A stretch of 64,000 nt of DNA. Origin: Chalara sp. BL73. Taxonomy: Eukaryota > Ascomycota > Leotiomycetes > Helotiales. Each line of letters begins with the position of its first letter. Position 1 is the first letter of the stretch. Shown here one piece after another: positions 13,209 through 25,798 of this stretch. Position numbers and translations under genes: made by a program. Under the pieces are notes generated by a model. It did no database searches. It was not told the origin of the DNA and saw nothing but the letters and a program-made list of their open reading frames with translations. The stretch lies in NCBI GenBank assembly GCA_918026815.1, contig CAKJVC010000139.1, forward strand, positions 62,001 through 126,000, in the 5' to 3' direction.

Positions 13209-13361
13209 ATGACGGATCTCACCCCCATTTTTGTCGACCCGCGTCTTATGCAGACATATAAAGCTGGCGTCTCCAGTTGGATGGAGCAACCTTATTTCTA
13301 CTTCACCTCACGCTCTCCGTCCGCCTCTGCTCTCCGTCTTGTTCCTCTTGCTGATGTTTGA
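13209..13361 (+). CDS. Tentative 50-aa ORF behind the heat-shock promoter
   Basis: A 50-codon ORF (start 13209, TGA 13359-13361) begins 190 bp after the TATA box. A seven-codon upstream ORF (13189-13212) ends in TGA that overlaps this start as ATGA, an arrangement compatible with termination-reinitiation. The peptide has no recognised domain and may be spliced to later exons or may not be translated at all. It is listed only because of its position; the transcript could equally be non-coding. Confidence 0.25.
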   Translation: MTDLTPIFVDPRLMQTYKAGVSSWMEQPYFYFTSRSPSASALRLVPLADV

Positions 13362-15670
13362 CACAGAAACCATTCCAACTTTTTTTTCTTATGATGGGCA
13401 CCTGACATCACGAGACGTCACGGGGTTGGTGCTTCCACGTGACGGGACTCTTTGGCCATGCAAGGAAAGCGCTTCCCAGGTCAGGTCGCCACCACCTATC
13501 TCATCACCATCGTCATTTCAGTCACAGAGGATCAACGGGATATGCATGAAACGTTCACTTCCTGCTTTGCGCGCTTGCTCATCACTTCAAGTTTTTTAGT
13601 CTCCTTTTTTTTTTCACTCCGCCTCTTCTTGGCCGTCTATTCTCCATTTACTCTCCGCGCCGTGTTCGGGGGGATCTGGTCTACTTAGTGGCCAACCCTT
13701 GATCCTCGTTCCCGTTTGCTGTTTACGAGTTAAGTCCAGCGGTCTATTTTCCTTTGATAGACCTTGGGAACCAGGTCGGCAGTTCGATCAAGGCAATTGT
13801 TGTTGTTGCATTTCCGAGTGTGCACTTCCTTACCTCAGGTAACGGGGTATTCTCGGCGGAGCAGATATCTACAAACGGTGAGTGCTCCTCCTCATCATGC
13901 TGTACGATGACGGAAAGAAATCACCGTTTTCACCATTCTACGTGGTATTCAACGGTAAGGTGCACAGCGCGCACAAAGTTCCCTACATGCGGAAGTTGTA
14001 CCGCGTGACGGGTTCTGCCATGCCGATGTTTTCCCAGAATTTCTCTAGTGTTTGGCAGGGGGGGGAAGGTTCATCGCATTCTACTGGTCCAAAACAGCGG
14101 AAACAACACCGGCCGAGACATGCCTATCGCCTATCTGACCATCATTCCCATGATGTGATAGGTTCGCGTACAAATATCGGCATTTGAAACGCCATGATTG
14201 GCCGAGAGGCGCTTTCTAATGCCGATCTTTGTGCGGCGAAATGGCCGGCGTCAGATTTTTGATACAGCGGGTGCAAAGGAAGAAAAAAAAAAAAGGCTGG
14301 CGTCGGCCTCTGCTTATTCCCTCAGAAAATTGGCGGACATCGGACCCGAGGACTCACTCAACACGATAAGACCAGTCAATTATGAATGAGGGGAGAGAGA
14401 TTAAAAAGAAAGAGGGGGAGGGACACTTTCTCGATCGGAGATTGGGTCTGACGAATACTGGAAATGAGCGGGAAATAAAGTATCATCATCCTCCCCCCAG
14501 CCCAACCAGAAAGACAGGACCATTATCAGATCACTATTGATGAATCTATGAATCAATGATTGAATGATAAGGGCGGTGTTGCGGGCGAGCTGGGCTTTTG
14601 TCTGGCGGGCGGGCAACTTTTGAAGCAGGTATAGGCATATTTAGCAGAAGTAGGAGCAGGCGCAGGTGTAGGCACGGCTGGGGGGCCTGTATTAATAATA
14701 CTACTTGATAGAGGGGTTGAAGGGGGGGGGGGGGATATGGATTTTCCAACATGTCGAAGAATTCCGCCCATTACGAATAATTTTTGGTGGGATTCAACTT
14801 TTTGGTTCGGGAGTATCAAGAGGAGGGGTAATCGCTGCCCCAAAACAGGGGTCTTGAGTGGATGCCGTTATTGCCGTAGTGGGAAAGGTGCAGGAACTGT
14901 GTGGGGGTACCATCCAAGATCAGAACCTCCAATCAATATTCAGCCTGAAATCAGCCTGTGCTCTGGTCCAACCAGATAGATCATATTCAGTATGGATTCC
15001 CAGATAGGAAATTCGATTCGAGGACAGTGTGGTAGGAAGGAGAGGTCGGTGGAGGCAGTGACAGGGGAGAGCTTGAAGATTGGTGTCACCGAATGGCCCA
15101 AGTGTTGGCTATGCGTCCCTCCGTAAGCGTGGGAGAAGACCCCCCAGGATGGGTCACTTTCCATTGAAACCCCAAAGCATAGGTAAACTACTTTCACTGA
15201 CTACTGGGCATTGCAGTACAAGTAGTAAAGTCCCCTAGTCCAAGTCCACAGTATCTGATGTCGCTAAGCTCCTTCTGGTGCGAGGCGGCGGACTTGGACG
15301 CCGTCGTTCGTCAACCCGCCAAGTGCTCTCATGAGTAATGTACACCGTTAGAACGCGCCAACCGCCAGTCGTCCAACACACAAACAGGAGAATTCTCGAA
15401 CAAAAAAATGCATGCATGCTTCATCCATGCCCGCTTTATGACGGCGCGGCGGCCATGCACGCTTGCTCCCCCCCGATCATCGGCTGCTACTGTACTAGCA
15501 GAGCAATTGGTAAGACGCCTCTAGCAACTGATATACTACAGGACCCCAACATCTCGACCCCTCTTCTCCATTCTGCAATCGAAGCTTTGAACAAGACTTC
15601 CAAGTCCCATGCTTGACTACTACATCCTCCAACCTGACAAGCCACAAAAACCAGACATTCTTTCGCAATC
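13362..15670. other. Long leader/intergenic region before the C2H2 gene
   Basis: No supported gene. The stretch holds short homopolymers (poly-A near 14283, poly-G near 14725) and short ORFs without motifs. Part may be 5' untranslated leader or promoter of the zinc-finger gene. Confidence 0.4.
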
Positions 15671-16791
15671 ATGCCTGCCCGCTCAGCATCCATCTCATCC
15701 TCCTCGACAGCAACCTCCAAAGCTCCTAATGACCTCAAGAAGAAGTTTAGCTGCAGCTTCCCCAACTGCGGAAAGTCGTTTTCGCGCTCGGAGCATCTCC
15801 ATCGCCATGCCTTGAACCATAAAGATGGAAACAACACATGCCTGCGCTGCTCCGCGCACTTTAGACGCCGGGATCTGCTTGGTACGCCTTTTTATGTGCT
15901 CGTGAAGCTAGATTGCATTTCTAACAAAATCCCAAAACAGACAGACATATGGCGCGCCATAAGGAAAAGGATGATGAGGCAGGAGGCGAAGGTTTAGGTG
16001 TTCTAGCTACCAGAAAGAGGCTCTGGAGAGACGCCAATGGCCAAATCGTGAATGCTCGTAGACCATCATACACACAGGAAGGTCCAATCATCAAGAGACG
16101 TGCTATCAACCGTGTCGAGAAGCGCACATCAAACAAGCATGTTCCCCATAAGATTTCCACCAGAAACACACCACCATCTTCCGCATCTTCATCACTTTCT
16201 TCGCCTATGACTTCCCTGGCCACTACTCCTACTATCCCAATGTCCCGCGCTGGCTCTACGCACTCCTCTACCATCATTGTTGATTCTAGCTCAACAAGAT
16301 ATGAATATCCTGACCCAGAGGAATCGCAATTCGCGCTTCCACTATCCTCAGGCGTGCAAAAGCAGGCACATGAATGGCTAGACATTGATACTACGCTCCC
16401 ATCCCCACCACTTTCGGACGAAAGCATTGAGAACTCACCCGCGCTTTCAGAATTAGATGGTTTATATGAGGAGTGGCCTCTACAAACACACTCGCCCTGC
16501 CACATCGACACCACCAGTGAAGCATTTGGCATGCGCCCGCACTACGAGCTTCCTCCACTTTCAGGTATTAGCGAATCACAGCCGATACCAGTGCAACAAC
16601 CATTCCAGACATTCATGGGTGCCATGGAGACGCTTCCTTATGATGATATTTTCAAGCCAGAGGGAGGAGTCTGGGATTGGCAACAGTGGAACAGTCAGGT
16701 GCTCATGAGCAGATGCCGGGAGGAGAAGATTGAACCTGGGTTTGCGGGGGAGATGATCGGGCTGAGGAGAGGATTTGGCATGGGTGCATAG
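15671..16791 (+). CDS. C2H2 zinc-finger transcription factor, two fingers
   Basis: Exons 15671-15881 and 15941-16791 join across a 59-nt intron into 353 aa. Finger 1 is C-X4-C-X12-H-X3-H (residues 28-50) with helix RSEHLHRH. Finger 2 is C-X2-C-X12-H-X3-H (57-77) with helix RRDLLDRH, and the intron splits its last helix exactly in phase. A basic stretch follows. Residues about 140-330 are Ser/Thr/Pro-rich and acidic, typical of an activation region. This is the usual build of a fungal nuclear regulator with an N-terminal finger pair; such proteins often regulate secondary metabolism or development, but no target can be named. The start is the only ATG ahead of the fingers in this frame. No linked biosynthetic genes are seen. 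Confidence 0.9.
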
Positions 16792-18670
16792 AGATTACTT
16801 TTACATTTTGGGGACGGTGAAATTGCATTGCGACGGCGTTGGCATTTTGCTTTGGTTCTGGGGTCAAGGATTTTGGGATTGGGGGGAATTGGTTATATAG
16901 GACGGGGGGAGTATACCACGACACTTATATATATGAAAGTATGAGTACAGATAAACAAATACCAGATAGATACCAAAAATTGTCAAATATCGCGATCACC
17001 TTCCTTACCTTCCATTCACCCCATCCAACCCATCCCGAAGATTTTCATGAGTCTCAAGATCTTCAAAGATTTCCAAGATTTTCCTCCAAAGTTCAACCAT
17101 CCTTCCCAAGATCCAAGCCCTCGGTCAATTCCCAACCGAGGCGGCAACCTCCCCCCTCCATCCCCACCTACCTCACCTCAGCCCCCCCCCCCCCCCTGGT
17201 CCTGTGCTGGCCAGCCACAAAATAAACCGGACCCGAAGAAGCATTCCCCACATCGCAAGTCTTCATCCGCGCCAAGCCCCTCGCCCATTGGGCCCCCGAG
17301 GCGAGTGTTCTGCTCCAGAGAAAAATACGGATTTGGGAGTGTTTTGAACTCCGTTATGGGGGGGATTCTCTTACTATTATTTTTTTTCGAACTCCGTGTT
17401 GAACCGAGGGGAGGGAGGCTGTGTCGCGCAATGCGATGCAGCATTGTGCAGTATTGTGCATTATTGTGCAGTGCAGTGTAAGTGCATTGGGGTTTTTTCA
17501 ATAGTTTTTACTTTTTGGCCTCTTGGTTTTGACTTTACCGAGTTTTGAACGTTTGGGGTTTAAATGTCGGGAGGATCCAAGCTTCTGAGGTTTTGGGGAT
17601 TGGTAGAGCACCGTGCCTTAGCAGCCAAAGTTTGTTTTTTTTGTTTTTTTTTGGCGTGTGTATGTGTGTGTGTGTGTGTGTTATCCGAAGTCATATGGAC
17701 ATCTTGGATCCGGCTACGAAAAGCTTAAAAAAATAAAAAAAAATCAAGTACCGAGCCTTTGGGTTCGAACTACCTTATCTTCGTTGAGCTTCCTACCACG
17801 TTTTTTTTTGGTTCACCACTTGCGAACGGCAACGTGTCTCGTTCAGAAGGTTAATATTCGGGTGTTCTCTGTTCTTGTTTTTTCCTGAGCAAAAAAAAAA
17901 AGGAGAGAGAGAGTTTGGGCTAGAATGTTCGTTCCCATCTGCCACCACCGCCCGTGGAGATTCCCCTCCAACGAAGCGGAACGTAACGAAACGAACAAAC
18001 GTAAAAAAACGTAACTTGCCTGCGCCCTCGCTTGTACCAAAATCTAGAAGCCTGCCCGCCCGTTCCCGCATCGGGAAAAGAGCGCATTCCTCGCCTTCAG
18101 CCGCTGACGCTGGCGCTAACGGGGGCTGCTTTTGCTCTTCTTCTTACTTGCAATGTATCAGAACGCAAGTTTGCCTGCGAATAGGGTAGAGTCGGGCGGC
18201 TTCGCGGGGACGTCTTTCGGTGGAGTATGTATGTATGTAGGTTGGTTGGTGGGATGGATGGCGCAATCGCCACGAGGGATTATTGATTAGGCGATCGAAC
18301 GAGCGAAGAGGAATAAACGAACGCCGTCCGTGCGGTCAGTGCGGAGCTTGTGCGGAGGATACCGTCAAGGGGTTCTTTTTTACCGGATGTGGTAATTTTG
18401 TGGTTCGTGCGTTGGGATGGGGAGGATGGCGTATTGAGGCTTTGGATGGTGGTTTGGGATTTAGATGGTGGGTTTTTGGCTTGATGGTGGTGACGTCCTG
18501 ATGTTGTGCTCTGGTTTGGGAAGAGAAGTGGAATGGGTTTGTTCTTTGCATGGTTTGATTCGAGTCAGTTTCTGGGTTTTTGGTTTATGTCTCTGCTTTA
18601 GCCAGATCATTTACAACTGCCGATGGTTAAAAGGGGGATCAAGGTTAAACGAGGCTTGCTTCAGGACTAA
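16792..18670. other. Low-complexity intergenic region
   Basis: Contains a poly-C run (about 17180-17197), a TTGTGCA short tandem run (about 17439-17475), several poly-T and poly-A tracts and a GT microsatellite. No ORF with coding character was recognised on either strand. Confidence 0.5.
17655..17681. repeat. (GT)n microsatellite
   Basis: Nearly pure GT dinucleotide repeat interrupted by one TA. Confidence 0.9.
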
Positions 18671-18675
18671 ACTGG

Positions 18676-20214
18676 CTCGTGCTGGACAAAAAAAGCGATA
18701 CTTTTTTTAACCGAAATGAGCGTGCGCATAACAAAACCGCCTTTTTCCCATACAACCACATACAAACTCAAATGTTTGAGAGCATTATACATTCTAATTA
18801 GCTGTCATTTTGCCTTCTAAATCAATACACTCCTGTAATCTATCAGGTATAGATCTAACCCAATTATTGATAGTTTCTTGCTGTAAAGTAGCCTATCCTT
18901 CAATAGCAAGCTCTCTCAAAGTATTAATATCCATATAAGGATACTTCTTAATATATTCTTTCATTGGCTGCCACCCATTTTCAGCTATAAAGAAGTCAGG
19001 CCCTCCTGCAATATTTTGGTAATATTCAAGGCCATTGCATTCTTTCCAAGCTTTAACTGGGTTTTTTCCTTTGCTAAAGCCATGCCCTGAATCTCTATCT
19101 TTTTCTAATACAAAGTCCTAGTGTTAAAAAATCCAAGGTTTGACTATAGGTTCAAGTATTTGATCGATATAAGTACAGTGATTCATTTTTCCGTTACCGT
19201 TGCCAGCGTTATAGAATATGAGCTTTGATTTAAAGTTCCAGCCAATTGCAGCCTAAGCATAAAGCTTATAAGAATAATCGATTTCTGGCTTATTTTCCGG
19301 GTCTTTCTTTCTTTTTTAGTTCTTAGGTTGATCTTGTTCTTGAATACAAGATAGGCAATATCGTTCACCAAGTTGGCGTAAAATATATAACTTTCTTTGT
19401 GGCTCAAAAGATATATGAACTTCGTCTGAAAACCGAACTCTATACTAATCTTCAGGCCGTGAATACTTTTGTAACATATCTTTTGCTCACTTCTTTCTGC
19501 GATTTGCAAGCTCCGGTGAAACGTATCCTTTTTTACAAGCAATACAGTGCCTCCAACCATGTTGGCCCATAGCTCTTTGAATTGTTCGTCCGGACACAAT
19601 GTCTTAGTGCCGACCCCTTATTCCAGCTTGTTCTGCAAGCAACTCCCACGTCATTGTACGCTCTTCGAACTTATTCTGCCATATAAAATTCTCAAGCTTG
19701 TGAACGTCGTTTTCAGAAAGCAATCTTTTACTTCCTCGAGTTTCGATTTGCCTAGAATCGTTGTGTCGACGACGAGTAGTATGTAATAGCTTTTGCTCCT
19801 TCAACCTTTGTATCATCTTAAATCCTCGAGCTCGAGAAACCTCACAATGATCAAAGATATCCTCGCGCTTTGCACGTTTGTTGTATAGCTTGCAATCCTC
19901 CCATTGAACAATGGCTTGAACCTGAGCTTTCTGTGGAGTCTCATAATAGCTGTAGCTCTCGTTTGGCTTTTTGCGTTTGGCAGGAGATAAAGAAGCTTGA
20001 TATTGAGCTTCATACTCTTCGTAAGACTTATTCGGAGGAGTCTTAAGGCGTACAGGCCCTGTAAATTGGTTGCGACGAGGTCCTGTTCTAGCTATTGGTC
20101 AGTAATGCTGTTGAACATTTGAGTTTGTATGTGGTTGTATGGGGAAATGAGGGGTTTGTTATGCGCACGCTCATTTCGGCTAAAAAAAGTATCGCTTTTT
20201 TTGTCCAGCACGAG
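18676..20214 (-). mobile_element. Dead Tc1/mariner-like DNA transposon with ~110-bp terminal inverted repeats
   Basis: The ends are inverted copies over about 105-115 bp, both starting CTCGTGCTGGACAAAAAAAG and both containing ATGAGCGTGCGCATAACAAA, with only a few mismatches. The direct repeat ACTGG flanks the element at 18671-18675 and 20215-20219 and may be the target duplication; 5 bp is odd for Tc1/mariner, which normally duplicates TA. The interior encodes a broken transposase on the minus strand. The right end lies only about 95 bp from the stop codon of the neighbouring Cys-rich protein gene. Confidence 0.85.
18794..20097 (-). pseudogene. Tc1-like transposase remnant
   Basis: Reverse-strand fragments read as a fungal Tc1-like transposase: an N-terminal helix-turn-helix region (QAIVQWEDCKLYNKRAKRED), a linker, then catalytic blocks RFSDEVH, LEKDRDSGHG and IAENGWQPMK, consistent with a D-D-E triad. 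The C-terminus WVRSIPDRLQECIDLEGK is intact. At least one frameshift (near 19610) and several stops break it. One TAG replaces a Trp codon in EDWYRV and another in EGWATLQQ, and a TGA replaces a likely Arg codon; all are C-to-T or G-to-A type changes, as RIP would give. Confidence 0.8.
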
Positions 20215-20308
20215 ACTGGTCTGGTGAAAAAAGGTACATGCCGTCGCAGGTCTCAGATTCTGGTCACATGACAGCTATACCATATAATCCTCTCCCAACT
20301 TAGATTTT

Positions 20309-20935
20309 CTAGTTAACTTCTAGTTCTCTGAGATGTTTCTCTTTCCGTAACCTTATATCAGCACCACCTTGTGAAACTGACACCTGAGCCAAATTCGTCT
20401 GCTTTTCAACCCAGAACCAGGGATCATTTTCCGACTCTCCGTCATTGACACCTTCAACACTTTCCCACTCATCATCGTCCGTGGTGTTTACATCTTCGCC
20501 TTGTCTACCCTTCTTCTCTCGCATCGTTATAGTAGCGTTGTTGTTCATGGATGTGTATGAACAACCTTGGCATTCAGCATGATCGCAGTTCTCGCACACC
20601 ATCATACCAACCACCTTCTCCGGAACCATCGCCCTCCTTTTGCAGCGGCAGCAGAAAATCACCCATGCCAAGTTTGCTGGCAGTGAATACCCTTGAGTTG
20701 AGTTCTCCTGGACGCTTATATGGGCTCCGTTCCGTCGCTGAACTGCTTCGATTGCTTTCGCAGAATGGCACTTGCTGCGTGAGATGTGCGACAGGTGAGC
20801 CAGGTGAGAAGTTTCTGGGACATCGGCGAGCGAGGGCTTGTGCGTAATGAAGTAGTTCACGCGACCTGGAAGTTGTGGGAGACCTGGTAGACCGGTCAAG
20901 CTCAGGACGCCGGGAAGTCCATACGGGCATGGCAT
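20309..20935 (-). CDS. Small cysteine-rich, probably zinc-binding protein
   Basis: Single exon of 208 aa from ATG 20935. The middle (about residues 93-125) holds CCRCKRR...CENCDHAECQGC, a zinc-ribbon-like pattern of paired cysteines also seen in small hypothetical proteins of ascomycetes. The C-terminal third is acidic (DDDEWESVEGVNDGE) with Trp/Phe residues. No catalytic motif, signal peptide or membrane segment is seen. The role is unknown; a protein- or nucleic-acid-binding zinc module is an inference. The 3' end is about 95 bp from the Tc1-like transposon, which may have affected its terminator. Confidence 0.7.
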   Translation of the reverse strand: MPCPYGLPGVLSLTGLPGLPQLPGRVNYFITHKPSLADVPETSHLAHLSHISRSKCHSAKAIEAVQRRNGAHISVQENSTQGYSLPANLAWVIFCCRCKRRAMVPEKVVGMMVCENCDHAECQGCSYTSMNNNATITMREKKGRQGEDVNTTDDDEWESVEGVNDGESENDPWFWVEKQTNLAQVSVSQGGADIRLRKEKHLRELEVN

Positions 20936-22349
20936 GCTGATTGTGTCTAAAAACCAGCCGCTTTCTTTACTTGTTTTTGTTGTTGATTATGGTGTATTTT
21001 GTTGAGCCTTGATTATCTGATCGGCGATAGCTCTGCGTTTGAGGTGCTCTGCTCGTTCTTTGATGTTGCGAGAATATATGGATTGCGCGGGAGAGCGCTG
21101 GGAAGCTGAGAGGTGAGGTTATTTTAAATAATCGACGCTGCGACTTTCGTCGATACAGAATGCCAGCGTGGGTGAATTGAAAATTTATATATACTGATGC
21201 TACATCTCATTTGTTCGCTCCTTCGTAATTCACTTTTATTCACTATCACCACGCCCTGGCGAGGCTAAGAACATTCTTCGGTCTGAGCGCGGTAAGTATA
21301 CATACTCGACGCCCAGATCAAAACTCCAAAATTCACTACCCAAAATTCAGCGTCTTAAGTTCGTTAGTTGTACTCTGTCTTTACCAGAATCCATACCCGC
21401 TTCAAATCTCTCCTTCCCAGCACGGTCAGCTGGCAAATACAACCATGGACTCTCATTGCCAACTCTTTTCCTTATATAATTCCCTGCTACTATTTCTCGA
21501 TAACTCCACAACGAGAAACTGATAGCTCGCTTCTTCACTTTGTCGTCCTCTGTTCTGCCATATACTCCCATCACACGCCCGTCTTCATAATTTCACTAAC
21601 TTCTACCATGAAGGCACAAAACAGTGTAGAAAAGTACAATATGTAATACATTCTATACAGGAGAATAAGCCATTAGGTTGAACTTTCAGCTATAACATAT
21701 CACATGATTGCCTAAACGCATAATATTTGCATTTAAAAGTTTAGACTCTATTCAAAATAATAAATCCCTTGTTTATAATTAGTAAGCTAAATTATATAGA
21801 TTTGGATGCACCAAAATTCTCAATTTTTCTTCCGAGCACGAGATACCAACGATTCTAATATACACGGCCAAAATTGTGCGTTTGAAAGCTCTTTACAAGA
21901 TATGGAGGATTCTGATAAGTCAACGTTCGATATATCGCGAGTTGATTCTGATAAGCTACCAGCTCTGGGTCTGCTAGTGGCTTGAGAATTCTTTAATCCA
22001 AGGTGCTCATAGAGTCTGCAACGAATGATTCGCATAAATGTAATCTCTTTGTAAGTTTAAAAAATACAGCCTAAGTCTTCCCAAACTCCTTGAATATCTA
22101 TCACCAGTGGCAGCCGGTCTGTCTGGGTATCGCTCTCTAATGCAGAATATTGCCTTCCAACATTTTCCATTATCCTGAATGCCCTATTAAATCATGGCCC
22201 TCAACCTGAAGCTTGTGTAGTCGTATTCCAATCTAAAAATCAACACCGGAACGTCGCCTTCTGCAGAAACGAACACTCTCCCTTCGACGAAACGGCTTGT
22301 ATACTGCAAATATTAGCCGCTAATTATAGTCAAAAGATATTCACAAAAC
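20936..22349. other. Intergenic region
   Basis: Upstream region of the Cys-rich protein gene and 3' region of the glycosyltransferase gene. AT-rich from 21640 to 22200. Only short ORFs without motifs. Confidence 0.45.
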
Positions 22350-23998
22350 TCACATCCAAGTCTCAAATGGCACGCCCCTCCTCCTCCCTCTCGCTCCCAC
22401 CACCCAGCCCTCTGGCACAAAGCTCACCCCCGCCCAACCCCTAAAGAGCTCCCTCCAATAACAAGCCTGCGCCGCGGGCGTCAACGCGCCATCGCGGAAC
22501 GTCCTTACACTATTCTCCGCGATCCGTTTCGCCTTATCTTGATCCGCCAACAGCTCCAAGACCTTGGATTCGAGATCGGAGAAGTCGTCTTTAATCTCGA
22601 CATAGTTTTGCGAGGGGCCGGAGGAGGAGAGGACCGCGTGTTGCGGCTCGATCCAGGTCGGGCGCCGCATGAAGACAACGCTGTTGCAGTTTTGTAAGTA
22701 TTTGCCGCGTCCGGAGTAGCTGCGTCCTACGCGGGATGAGAGTTAGCGCTTTGTGTTTTCGAAATGGAAGACGTTCGCGTTGCAAAAAGATATATAGAAC
22801 GTGGGGATTGTAACATACCCTCCGTCTGAATCACAAACTGATACTGGCAGATCTCTGACGCCTTCAAAACCTTGCCCTCGTCACCGCTAAAAACCTTCGT
22901 TGCCGTCGCCCACCTCACCTCCTGCACATCCGCCCAGTCTTTCCCGCTTGTAATACGCAGCAGCTCCTTCCTCCGCGCATTGTTTTTCGTCCAACCCCTC
23001 CACACGAGCTTCCTCTCCTTCTCCTCCCACGCCTGCTCCGTCTCCGCGATCTGGTCGCGGATCTCCTGGTACGCGCCTACGAGATCCACCGACCAGCTCC
23101 AGTACCCGAAGTCGCTCATGATCCATTTCTCGGGCTGATCTGACGTGCGAGAGAGCGCCCAGATGGTCTTGCCCAGGTGGTCGGGGTCGGCGAAGTCTCC
23201 GGCCGCGAAAGAGAATTCGATGTTGGGAACTGGTTCTGGGGAGGTGATGATGGCGCGGTGGATGGCGTGCAGGATGGCTAGCGAGCGGGTGATCTGGAAA
23301 TCGCTTCCGAATCTTGCCTCTATGATATACAGCTATCACTTCGTATTAGTTCGGTTTCTCGTTTAGGTCTTTATGGGATGAGGGAGGGACGGTGGTACCT
23401 GTTGGTCGTATATGAGGGCGTGGACACCGCCATCTTCTTGCCATGAGAGATCTAGATCGGAAGGCGTGACGTTTCCTATGGTTTTTCGATAGGATACTGC
23501 TTTGTCAATCTCAGTAAAAAGGCCAGGGAAAGCGGTATTGCATTGTTTCGCGGTAAGTCTGAAGTCTCTGGCGTCTCTAGTAGAGTTAAACGACCATTCT
23601 GATTCTTGACTTGTGCTCTGAATAGGTTGAGTTGTAGCTGGGCTCGATGCCCAGAAGTTGGGTGGTGTCGGCTTCGATTTGGAGATCGGTGCACATCCAT
23701 GTGTGCCGTCGCTGCTAGAGGAACTTGACCCGCTAGATCCATGAGAGCAGCTTGACGCATGTTTCCCTGGTTTAGGCGTTGTCTTCACATCTCCACCACT
23801 ATGACCTACTGATCCTAGATCTGTCGCAGGAGCTTTGGGTCTTTGAAAACCAGGAATGACATGTCCATGCCCCAAGCCAAAAAGGCCTGAATCAACCAAC
23901 AATATAAGCACAAACAGAACTAAGAGAATAATAATGGACCTGGAGGTTTTGAAGCTGGCGTCGCGGCAAAAACCTGCCAAATTTCTGTTGAATAACAT
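22350..23998 (-). CDS. GT90/CAP10-type glycosyltransferase, type II membrane protein
   Basis: Exons 23998-23399, 23332-22819 and 22726-22350 join in phase into 496 aa. Residues about 20-40 are a hydrophobic signal-anchor (IIILLVLFVLILL), followed by a Ser/Gly-rich stem, so the enzyme should face the Golgi lumen. The C-terminal catalytic part shows the CAP10/GT90 block TEGRSYSGRGKYLQNCNSVV, which spans the exon 2-3 junction, preceded by YQFVIQTEG and by WIMSDFGYWSW. In Cryptococcus CAP10-family enzymes add xylose to capsule polymers; the substrate in this fungus is unknown. Other long frames in exons 1 and 2 are shadows. Length is somewhat short for the fungal family, but all core blocks are present. 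Confidence 0.85.
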
Positions 23999-25798
23999 GC
24001 CAATAATATTACAGGAAATATCTATCGTTGAGGAAAATATATCACAGTAAATGTTCAGAACATGTCGAAGAGAAGATACTATGGTTGCCTACCGAAGATT
24101 GTTGTAGGAAGGCTGAGTCAACATGTCATACCGTGAATCAAACAAGTGGAATCAGAGGTTTAGGGCCTGAAAACAAACAGCACTGCGCGATACACCCTGG
24201 CTTACTGTGTTTCGACTCCATACGAGATTGCCTAACTTGGCCATCTCCCCTGAGGTATCCCAATTGGGAATTTTTGCGAAGCGTTGCGCTATATGGTTCC
24301 GAAGATACTATAGTCATTGGATGCATATCTATGCTCACACTCTTAGCAACATCAAGCGGTGGTTTGCTCCTGCAACATACATTTAGTTTTGGCTACCACT
24401 TATGTATAAGATCCATTAATACATCTTAAAGAGAGAGTAACGGCGGGACTCCTTTGCATTTCCAAAATGCTGCACAGAACTGAACCAACATAAAACCATA
24501 TTCTTCGCAAAATTATCCCTTGAATACTTCGGGGCGGCCTGCAGCAGGTTGTCCGAAAATGTTTGGTATTTCTAGGCCTGTCAAAGCCCCACTTAAATCG
24601 TAAAGGCCACCCACAGAAAACCATTGAGCCTGTAGGGTGGTGCGACGCTAGCGGTTAGCACAATCACCTTTCATGTATGACACAATCAAATATTGGCGGC
24701 AGTGCAATCATCACGTCAGCGACATGCAAGTCAGATACCGCAACAAAAAATACAACCACAACATCTCAGAACCTATGAAGCTTTTCTGAGTCCTGTATAT
24801 GCAGCACAAACTGTCTTGCTGGAAATCATACATATAAGCCGTGCATCTCTTGTCAATTTTGCAGCAGTTAGTGTTGATGTTAACGGCTTTTTTGTGGGTT
24901 GTTTGTCGACTCGGAAAAATATCTAGAAATGGAGGCCAAGCCTTAAAGGGGCCTAGACTCGGGTGATCGTCAAGGCTTATTGCTTTAGCGAGGTTAAGCG
25001 GGATGGAAGAAAGGGGCATTGGGCAAAGGCAGCAGAGCATTCGTAGCAAGGAATGATGCGGATCGTGATCAAGGCGCAGTGTTTGGGGGCTGTACCAAAG
25101 CAGATTTTTTTCAAGGCGAGAGAGCATTCTTGTTGATAGCGTAGCCGGTATCTCTAGGATTTGCTTTAAGCTGGTCATAGAGGAATGTAACTACATGTCT
25201 AAAATGCAATTACCTTAGAGTTAGATCCAAGGCTAAGAACATCAGCTCGCCAATATCTGAATACTGTGACTAGCCTTTGAGCTTGCCTTATTTTGAGCAG
25301 TGGCTAAATAATTTCAAATGTTCTCCTTTTCGTCCTTTTGTCGGACTGTAGTACATAACGTCGTACTTCCGCACTTCCCTCAAATATGCAATTCTCTTAA
25401 AATGATTCGCGACCATGCTGTTAAATATGGGCTCCGGAATTATTCCAAATGACTGGCAGGAAGTATAGCGCTGTTGGCGCTTCTAATCCAGATTTCCCCC
25501 ACAAATCCTCTACCCTCGATTTGGTAGACCCTAGGATTAAATATATCCTGACAGGAAGAGGACGAGCTAGGGCTGTGCGGGGACTCATCCAACCGGAGTT
25601 GCCACAGCATTCTGAATTATCAGAAAGCCATGACTTGCCGATTGATATTTCAGGGCCGTATTAATTCATTGGGTGATCAACATTTCCATTTGTAAAGCGC
25701 TCCCCAGTTCCTGTGGTTCTGAAACGTGGAGCTCGCTCTCGATCCATTCGGGCCGCGGAAGGCCGCCCCCACCAAAAAAAAAAAAATTGAAGTGCAAA
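23999..25798. other. Intergenic region
   Basis: 1.8 kb with short ORFs on both strands, none with a motif or a credible splice partner. No transposon ends were found. Confidence 0.45.
25774..25786 (-). terminator. Poly-T tract downstream of the 5S gene
   Basis: Thirteen T on the reverse strand 12 nt after the 5S 3' end, likely back-up RNA polymerase III terminator. Confidence 0.6.

Noticed and set aside
17755..17785. B-box-like GGGTTCGAAC sequence
   Set aside because: No A-box or cloverleaf is present upstream; the surroundings are homopolymer-rich.
22887..23339. 150-aa and other long frames overlapping the GT90 gene
   Set aside because: They are GC-rich shadow frames; the GT90 frame has the family motifs and in-phase splice sites.
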